The position numbers and the translations under genes were made by a program. The notes under the pieces were generated by a model. That model was not told where the DNA came from and searched no databases. It saw nothing but the letters and a program-made list of their open reading frames with translations. From positions 248,001 through 312,000 of the forward strand of contig NZ_JADB01000001.1 in NCBI RefSeq assembly GCF_000518165.1: DNA of 64,000 bases, written 5' to 3'. This DNA comes from Bartonella elizabethae F9251 = ATCC 49927 (GTDB lineage Bacteria > Pseudomonadota > Alphaproteobacteria > Rhizobiales > Rhizobiaceae). Shown here in pieces: positions 57,753 through 64,000 of this stretch (within the stretch, counting starts at the first letter, position 1; the number at the start of each line of letters is the position of its first letter).

Positions 57753-58595
57753 TTAATGTAATAAACCAATTTCACGCATTTTCATTAAAATTGTGCGGTT
57801 AATTTTTCCCGTAACAGGAAGATCAAACATTTTTTCAAACTGTTTTAAGGCTTCTATGGTTTTTTGATCTTCTGTTCCTGTGACAAGAACTTCCTCATGA
57901 CCAAAATTACGTAAAGCTTTTTGCACCTGTAAAATATCTTCAACAGAGGGATCTAAAATAGCTTCTTTCGAATTTGTTATATTTCTTGTTGTTGAATCAT
58001 TTGCCATTTCTATTTCGCTCTGCTTAATTAATATTGCAATTTCATCTGCTGTGGGATTGGATAAAACATCATTTTGCATTTTTTGAGTAGTTTGTTGTTT
58101 CCATAAAGCGATAGCACGCCGTGTTTTAGATCCATCCAGTCCATCTAAAGGTCCATTATAAAGTCCTAATTCTGCGAGTTCTTTTTGCTTTTCCAGCATA
58201 CTTGCTGATGGAGGGGGAAAAGGTGAATTTGTTTGGGGATGACTTGAAGAATGTCCAGAAGCCACACGAGAGGGTTCTTGTGATTTTGCTTCTTTTTTAG
58301 ATAGATTAGAGCTTTTTCCTATATTTTGAGAAGAGGAAAATTTCATTTGAGAAAAAATATTTTGATGTATTGTCATTTGAGAAAATAAAGCATTAAATGA
58401 AACAAATAAAAAACTAATGCTAAAAAGAAGAAGACCAACAAAAAATAGAGTATTTTTTCGTGTATAAAAATAAAGAGTTTTTGCTATCCAAAAAATAAAA
58501 TGAAAAATTATAAGAAGAAGAGTGATAACAATACTACGATGGTATTTACGATGTTTTACAGTTTTTTTTCTGGACGTCTTTCGCTTTGTTGTCAT
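57753..58595 (-). CDS. Membrane protein with two peptidoglycan-binding domains
   Basis: The 280-residue protein has a basic N-terminus (TTKRKTSRKKTVKHRKYH), two hydrophobic helices (about 21-43 and 49-70) and a Ser/Pro-rich linker (about 90-130). Two PG_binding_1-like modules follow: ELAELGLYNGPLDGLDGSKTRRAI, and later ALRNFGHEEVLVTG...FEKMFDLPVTGKINR. It probably anchors the inner membrane to the cell wall. No catalytic domain is present. It is convergent with the ppdK region and divergent from the DUF5330-like gene. Confidence 0.82.
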   Translation of the reverse strand: MTTKRKTSRKKTVKHRKYHRSIVITLLLIIFHFIFWIAKTLYFYTRKNTLFFVGLLLFSISFLFVSFNALFSQMTIHQNIFSQMKFSSSQNIGKSSNLSKKEAKSQEPSRVASGHSSSHPQTNSPFPPPSASMLEKQKELAELGLYNGPLDGLDGSKTRRAIALWKQQTTQKMQNDVLSNPTADEIAILIKQSEIEMANDSTTRNITNSKEAILDPSVEDILQVQKALRNFGHEEVLVTGTEDQKTIEALKQFEKMFDLPVTGKINRTILMKMREIGLLH

Positions 58596-59731
58596 TAGTT
58601 TTGATTTTCAGTTGCGTTTATTTTTCATAAAAATGAATGTAAATTATTTCTTATTTCAAGTTCGAAAGAAGTGCATTGATATTATTTCTTTTTCCTTTCG
58701 AGTTTTTAGAATAAACAGCTTCATTATATCCATTTATAAGTTGATAAATCAACAAGAGCTCTTATCAACTTTTATTAATTTCATATTTTACAAATCTTTA
58801 ATCTGTATAAAGAGAGCATCAAATGATTAATTCTCAAGACCCTGTGGTGTTTTCAAACGAGCATTAGCACATCTAATCATGTAAACAATAATGCTACGTT
58901 ATTCTTCATTTTTGGCACCTATATTTGCTATTCTTTAAATTCAAGTTGAGAATATTTTTCTATAACGCCAGAATGATGATAGTCATTATTATCCTTTATA
59001 ATTTACATAGAGAGGGTTACTTATCCGTAAACGGTTTGATAAGAGCAATTACCTCTTAATGGTATTATATTTTGGCACCAAATCCTTCTATTCATGTTCA
59101 ATCATTTTCATAAGTATCAATTAAATTGATGTTTACAATATTATAAAAACATCTTGGCTTGAGATGGAATCGTAAGAGATTCCTCTATATTTTTATCGAT
59201 ATGTTGATCATGTTTATGATGTACCAGTAAAAATTTATAGACAATATCAATATCTTATCGACAGGAGAGTCAGAATAACAGAGTGTGATCCTCTTTAGCC
59301 CTTTCAATTAAGCTTAAAATAATGAATTATCATTTAAAATAAGTATGCACACAATATGGAAAAGAAATTGGACTTATGTGTTTAATCCTTATCCTATCGC
59401 TACGCTTTCTTGTGGAATAAAAGACTACAAATGTGGGGTATTCACTTCCTACCCCTTATGGACGATCATGATTATGTCTCTTCTTTTTTATCATAGTTTA
59501 TTATATATAATAATCTTATAACGATTTGATATTTTTGTATAATTTTGGTGTTAATTTTTTTCTTTATACAGCGACATCGTATCATATTTATAAAAAAGCT
59601 AATGATATAGGTCCAATAAATGAATACTCAATTTTATAAAAAACTCATTTTATAAATTTTTTATAAAGAAGCAGTGTATAAAATACTCTTTTTATTTTAT
59701 TGCCTTTACCATTGCGGTACATTGATTGCTT
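58596..59731. other. 1.1-kb intergenic region without a recognisable gene
   Basis: A plus-strand frame of 102 codons (58522-58830) overlaps the preceding gene antisense and is Ile/Phe-rich, so I reject it. A TTTGGCACC...TTCTATTC phrase occurs near 58,912 and 59,070. A GGGGTA/TACCCC hairpin lies at 59435-59455. No integrase-like text was read. Confidence 0.4.
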
Positions 59732-60106
59732 ATGATACGTTTTTTAATCAAATTATCGTTTTTTTTGTTTTTTGTTTTTGTCATTATTTCATTTTTTGTA
59801 GCAAGTCCAAGCGGTAACCATTCTCCTAATTCAAAAAATAATGAGACAACAACAAGCGATGTGATTATTGCGTTTAAGGAAGCTTTAAATGACTTAGGAA
59901 CATTTTGTGACCGTAATAAAGAAACTTGTAAAGTAGGAAAGTCCTTTTTAAGTGTACTTGGCGAACGCGCATATTACGGTGCAAGAGCTGTTTATGAATA
60001 TTTAGGACACATATTAGGGCACAAAAATAATGTAGAGGTTTCTCCTAATGCTTCTCATAAAATGGAAATAAAAAAATTCTCACAAAATCATAAAATGTTA
60101 TCTTAA
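59732..60106 (+). CDS. DUF5330-like small membrane or secreted protein
   Basis: The 124-residue protein has an N-terminal hydrophobic helix (FLIKLSFFLFFVFVIISFFVA) and a soluble part with FCDRNKETCKVGKSFLS and ERAYYGARAVYEYLG. It resembles the DUF5330 family of Hyphomicrobiales, in which the two cysteines and the YGAR...YEYL ending are kept. The role is unknown. The ATG at 59732 is preferred over a TTG at 59726. sufE follows after about 105 bases. Confidence 0.7.
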   Translation: MIRFLIKLSFFLFFVFVIISFFVASPSGNHSPNSKNNETTTSDVIIAFKEALNDLGTFCDRNKETCKVGKSFLSVLGERAYYGARAVYEYLGHILGHKNNVEVSPNASHKMEIKKFSQNHKMLS

Positions 60107-60212
60107 AATAAGAATTTTTAACGTTCTTCATATTCGTTACGTTAGGAAGATAAATATTTATCTACCCATAATATATTCAACATGATGATTAAAAGGAAAC
60201 AGGACTAAGATC

Positions 60213-60623
60213 ATGGCGGAAACAATCGACAATATTATAGAAAACTTTTCGCTTTTGGATAGTTGGGAAGATCGTTATCGTTATGTCATTGAGCTTGGCC
60301 ATGAATTACCACCTTTTCCAGAAAGTGCTCGAAACGATGCCAACAAAGTTCCTGGTTGTGTTAGCCAAGTGTGGCTTTTATCGTCACGTAATAATTCAGA
60401 AGATCCAATATTAACGTTTCAAGGTGATTCCGATGCCCATATTGTGCGTGGACTCATTTATATTCTTCTTGCTTTCTATTCCGGTAAAAAAGCTTCTGAA
60501 ATTCGTAACTCTGATGCTCAAGAGCTCTTTGAAAAACTTGGTTTAAATGAAAATCTTACACCACAACGATCCAATGGTTTAAAATCAATGATTAAACGAA
60601 TTCGTAACGAAAGCTCTATATAA
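60213..60623 (+). CDS. sufE: SufE-family sulfur acceptor
   Basis: SufE takes persulfide sulfur from the cysteine desulfurase SufS and passes it to the SufBCD scaffold for Fe-S assembly. The 136 residues match the family along the whole length, with RYRYVIELGHELPPFP and the acceptor Cys49 in NKVPGCVSQVWL. AGGACT precedes the ATG. The suf operon itself is not in this window, which is common in this order. It converges on mucR, 92 bases away. Confidence 0.95.
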   Translation: MAETIDNIIENFSLLDSWEDRYRYVIELGHELPPFPESARNDANKVPGCVSQVWLLSSRNNSEDPILTFQGDSDAHIVRGLIYILLAFYSGKKASEIRNSDAQELFEKLGLNENLTPQRSNGLKSMIKRIRNESSI

Positions 60624-60715
60624 TTCCCTTTCCAAAAACCATTATGCACACAAAAAATATGCACTCTAAAAAGCAACTTTATATATATTATGAACTACTT
60701 TTTCGCAAAATATGA

Positions 60716-61153
60716 CTATTTAGCTTTTTTCCGTTTACTTTTGCGTCCAAGCCCCATTTCTTTGGCTAAAGCTGATCGTGTTTTTGCATAATTAGGCGCC
60801 ACCATAGGATAAGAGCTGTCTAACTGCCATTTTTCACGATATTCCTCTGGTAACATTCCATAATGTGTCATGAGATGACGCTTGAGAGATTTAAATTTTT
60901 TTCCATCTTCAAGGCAAATGAGATAATCAGGAAATACCGAACGCTTTGGATTAACGGCAGGCCTTTGTTTTTCAGCTTCGACTTCCGTTAATTCTAAGTT
61001 TCCTGCTTTACGAAAAGCAGCATGGACATCAGCAATCAAACTTGGCACTTCAGTCGGTCGAATAGAATTATTACTCACGTAGGCAGCAACAATATCAGCA
61101 ACCAATGTAATAACTAAATCGCTTTCAGTCTCTAAGACTGCACGATGTTCCAT
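60716..61153 (-). CDS. mucR: MucR/Ros-family transcriptional regulator
   Basis: This 145-residue protein is a zinc-finger DNA-binding regulator that in rhizobia and Brucella silences AT-rich and virulence-related promoters in a way like H-NS. The finger is Cys80-x2-Asp83-x9-His93-x3-His97 in CLEDGKKFKSLKRHLMTH, the Asp-containing variant of the C2H2 finger. The C-terminus has YPMVAPNYAKTRS and a basic tail. Its upstream region is extremely AT-rich, which suits autoregulation by the family. Confidence 0.93.
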   Translation of the reverse strand: MEHRAVLETESDLVITLVADIVAAYVSNNSIRPTEVPSLIADVHAAFRKAGNLELTEVEAEKQRPAVNPKRSVFPDYLICLEDGKKFKSLKRHLMTHYGMLPEEYREKWQLDSSYPMVAPNYAKTRSALAKEMGLGRKSKRKKAK

Positions 61154-62003
61154 TCTTGTTTCCTTTAATTCAAAATCGAGTAATCCAAAATCGAGATATA
61201 GTGCATATACTCATAATATAAAGATCTGATGCACATAAGTTTCATATTGTACAAAAATCTTTTTTGTCAATTCAATTATTTTATAAAATTGCCAAAACAC
61301 AAAAAAATCAAATAAATACCTCTTTTTTGTCATAATATATAATAAGAAAAACGAAATTCTTACATATTAAAATACAGTTTTATTCTATAACATATCATAC
61401 ATATATACGATATATCACAAATATAAAAAAATATAAGATAAAATTTATTTATTTTTTTCGAGAACATAAAAATAAAATTACGTATTATAAAAATACAAGA
61501 CATAAAACATTATTTTAATTTTAAATAATTAATAATTTATTAAACATTTTTATAAATTTTAAATTTATTTTTATGATTTTTATTTATTAAAATTAACAAA
61601 TATAAACAAACTATATTATAAATATGACAAAATATCACTATTTATAATATAAAACTATACATTAAAAAGATATAGAATAAATTTTTATTTTTTATAATAT
61701 AATATCAAAAATTTATATATATTTATCCTTTCTATAAAATTATACATTTATACTGTATCAAAAAAAATCAATTCTTTCTCCTATAACTTAATTGTCTTAT
61801 CCGTCACGTTCATTATAAAAGTGGTATTCTATCCCCACAAAACAATAGCTATGATAGCTAATAAAGAGAAGGATATTAATTTAAAAAATGATCACGAGGC
61901 TATTTTGGCAAGTGTGTAGAAATTATATTTTTATACTTGCATCAATAACTTGGATTTTAACATATAAACGAAGCAATTAACATATTTTAATATAGGACTA
62001 TGT
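61154..62003. other. Very AT-rich divergent spacer between mucR and oligopeptidase B
   Basis: About 850 bases without a gene. From about 61,260 to 61,790 the DNA is almost only A and T. A palindrome TAGCTAT-G-ATAGCTA lies at 61846-61860, 150 bases before the oligopeptidase start. It likely carries the mucR promoter and MucR-binding sites. Confidence 0.5.
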
Positions 62004-64000
62004 ATGACCCGCACTTTTGCAATTCCTCCCAAAGCATCTAGAATCACTCATAAGGAAATATATCACGGTATTTTTCGTGATGATCCCTATCATTGGCTAC
62101 GCGCATCTAACTGGAAAGATGTTTTTAAAAATCCTAACTGTCTTGATTCCAATATTCGACATCATCTCGAAAAAGAAAATGCTTATCAAGCGGCTCAGAT
62201 GGCTGATACAAAGCCATTAAGAGATTTGCTTTTTACCGAAATGAAAAGCAGGATCCAAGAGAATGATAGTTCCGTTCCTATAAAAAATGGACCTTTTGCT
62301 TACGGATTTTCTTATGTTACCGGAGGGCAACAACCACATTATTTTCGGACACCAAGGAATGGTGGAGAAAAACATGTTTATCTTAATGGAGATCTTTTGG
62401 CTGAAGGCAAAGAATATTTCAATTTTGGTTCAGTTCAAGAATCTCCAGATCATAGATATGTTGTATGGACTTATGACGATAAAGGATCGGAATTCTATAC
62501 AGCTAAAATTCGTAATTTAGAAACATTATCTGATTTTACGGACACCATAATTGACACATCCGGACAAATTGTGTGGGATGCTCAATCTGAAGGTTTTTTC
62601 TATACAAAGTTGGATGAGAACCACCGAACTTCAGAGCTCTATTATCATCGCTTAGACACAGATCAATCACAAGATAAACTTATTTTTCGTGAAGATAATC
62701 CAGGTTTTTTCTTAAATGTAAGCGGTTCTAAGCTTCATGATGTTATTTATATTAATATTCATGATCATGAAACCTCAGAGATCTGGTTAATTCCCGCCAA
62801 AGCGCCCCTTAGCGTTCCTCAATGTGTGCGAAAACGGCAAAAAGGTGTTGAATATTCACTTACAGAAGGTGGTGATGTCTTTTATATTCTTACTAATTTA
62901 GATAATGCAAAGGATTTTAAAATGATGGTTGCGCCGTGTTCAGCTCCGCAATCAGAAAATTGGTCAGAGCTTGTATCTCATCAGCTTGGATGTTTAATCC
63001 TATCCCATGATGCGTATCAAGACTTTCTTATTTGGCTCGAACGCTTTGAAGGACTTCCTCGTATAAAAATTATGGAGCGTACAACGAAACAAATTCATTC
63101 CATTGCTTTTGATGAAGAGGTTTATTCTTTAGGTTTGCAAGGTGCAGCGGAATATAATAGTCAATCCATACGCTTTTCTTATTCATCGATGACAACACCT
63201 GATCAAGTATTTGATTACGAGGTGAAAAGTCGCAAACGAATATTGTTAAAGACACAAATAATTCCCTCTGGCCATAATAAAGATGATTATATAACGCGGC
63301 GTATTATGGCCACCGCAGAGGATGGTGAAAAAATTCCCATCTCACTTTTTTATCATAAAACAACACCTCTTAATGGTTGTGCACCTTGTTTGCTTTACGG
63401 TTATGGTGCTTATGGGATCTCTATACCAGCCAGTTTCAATAGTAATGTCCTCTCTCTCGTAAACAGAGGCTTTATTTATGCTATTGCCCATATTCGTGGA
63501 GGCAAGGAAAAAGGGGTTGAATGGTATGAGAAAGGAAAGCATCTCTTTAAATATAACACATTTACCGATTTTATTGCTTGTGGGCGCTATCTTGTAAACA
63601 GTAAATTCACAGCCCATGATCGGTTGATTGCGCATGGTGGTTCGGCAGGAGGAATGTTGATGGGAGCGATTGCCAATATAGCGCCACAGGATTTTGCTGG
63701 GATTATAGCCAATGTACCTTTTGTGGATGTTTTAACAACGATGCTCGATGCTTCCTTACCCCTAACGCCCCCCGAATGGCCCGAATGGGGAAATCCTCTT
63801 GAATCACAAGAAGATTATAATCTTATAGCTTCTTATTCTCCCTATGATAACGTCAAAGCGCAAAAATATCCCCCTATGCTTGTGATTGCAGGATTAACAG
63901 ATCCTCGTGTAACTTACTGGGAACCTACAAAATGGGTAGCAAAATTGCGTGAGTTAAAAACAGATGATAATGCAATTTTATTGCGTATTAACATGGATTC
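62004..64000 (+). CDS. ptrB: Oligopeptidase B (S9A prolyl oligopeptidase family), 3' end missing
   Basis: This serine peptidase cleaves small peptides after basic residues. About 665 codons lie in the window and the frame runs off the end. The N-terminal beta-propeller begins with IFRDDPYHWLRA. The alpha/beta-hydrolase domain has LLYGYGAYG, IAHIRGGKEKG, the nucleophile Ser547 in HGGSAGGMLMG and the catalytic Asp633 in LTDPRVTYWEP. The catalytic His lies beyond the window. Oligopeptidase B is about 690-700 residues long, so little is missing. The ATG at 62004 gives the family N-terminus, though the binding site is weak (TAGGA). Confidence 0.93.
   Translation, partial: MTRTFAIPPKASRITHKEIYHGIFRDDPYHWLRASNWKDVFKNPNCLDSNIRHHLEKENAYQAAQMADTKPLRDLLFTEMKSRIQENDSSVPIKNGPFAYGFSYVTGGQQPHYFRTPRNGGEKHVYLNGDLLAEGKEYFNFGSVQESPDHRYVVWTYDDKGSEFYTAKIRNLETLSDFTDTIIDTSGQIVWDAQSEGFFYTKLDENHRTSELYYHRLDTDQSQDKLIFREDNPGFFLNVSGSKLHDVIYINIHDHETSEIWLIPAKAPLSVPQCVRKRQKGVEYSLTEGGDVFYILTNLDNAKDFKMMVAPCSAPQSENWSELVSHQLGCLILSHDAYQDFLIWLERFEGLPRIKIMERTTKQIHSIAFDEEVYSLGLQGAAEYNSQSIRFSYSSMTTPDQVFDYEVKSRKRILLKTQIIPSGHNKDDYITRRIMATAEDGEKIPISLFYHKTTPLNGCAPCLLYGYGAYGISIPASFNSNVLSLVNRGFIYAIAHIRGGKEKGVEWYEKGKHLFKYNTFTDFIACGRYLVNSKFTAHDRLIAHGGSAGGMLMGAIANIAPQDFAGIIANVPFVDVLTTMLDASLPLTPPEWPEWGNPLESQEDYNLIASYSPYDNVKAQKYPPMLVIAGLTDPRVTYWEPTKWVAKLRELKTDDNAILLRINMD

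Noticed and set aside
58522-58830. A 102-codon plus-strand frame
   Set aside because: It begins antisense to the peptidoglycan-binding gene and is dominated by Phe and Ile, as expected of random AT-rich DNA.

Overview
The window reads as chromosomal DNA of a Bartonella-like alphaproteobacterium (Hyphomicrobiales). The support is low-GC coding sequence, the rhizobial-type split b/b' subunits of the F0 ATP synthase, a CcrM-type GANTC methyltransferase, a MucR/Ros regulator with the C-x2-D-x9-H-x3-H finger, an invasion-associated locus B (IalB) family protein, and wide intergenic spaces holding decayed mobile DNA. The genus is inferred from gene content and protein similarity remembered from the group; no database search was run.

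Layout. 1-1503: end of atpB, then atpE, atpF' and atpF. 2616-8682 (minus): glyS, glyQ, a TPR lipoprotein-like or secreted protein, and a polyprenyl diphosphate synthase. 8943-15882 (plus): a TrmN6-like methyltransferase, an S49 peptidase, ispE, rnhB, a Sua5/TsaC protein, an FAD-linked 2-hydroxyacid dehydrogenase and a DUF6101-like protein, several overlapping by 4 bases. 16796-20170: purD (-), ubiA (+), pdxH (-). 20502-29133 (plus): a DnaJ-class chaperone, fabI, aroC, ribB, xseB, dxs, tlyA and an RlmD-like methyltransferase. 29687-31782 (minus): tldD and an IalB-family protein. 32207-37374: ctaB, ispH, thrB, rnhA, a DsbD N-domain-like protein (-) and yqgE. 37769-45848 (minus): a membrane GGDEF/EAL protein with degenerate active sites, an M16 peptidase, thrC and a decaying tandem family of small secreted or membrane proteins. 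47725-62003: a HAD phosphatase, ccrM, mutY, a DUF721 protein, a DsbA-like oxidoreductase, ppdK, a peptidoglycan-binding membrane protein, a DUF5330-like protein, sufE and mucR. 62004 to the end: a truncated oligopeptidase B gene.

How the genes work together. Isoprenoid and quinone synthesis is well represented (dxs, ispE, ispH, polyprenyl synthase, ubiA, ctaB), as is threonine synthesis (thrB, thrC), cofactor metabolism (ribB, pdxH, sufE), translation and RNA modification (glyQS, Sua5, TrmN6-like, TlyA, RlmD-like) and genome upkeep (rnhA, rnhB, mutY, xseB, ccrM). These are ordinary housekeeping genes.

The unusual content lies between the genes. Seven degraded copies of one tyrosine-integrase module, each with a recognisable leader, are scattered through the window. 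Six of them lie in gaps between convergent genes, and every convergent gap above about 390 bp holds one. A second accessory patch at 44.4-47.2 kb holds three paralogues of a small secreted or membrane protein family in successive states of decay. It sits in very AT-rich DNA with a strong inverted repeat in the leader of the only intact copy. No tRNA, rRNA, CRISPR array or intact insertion sequence was seen.
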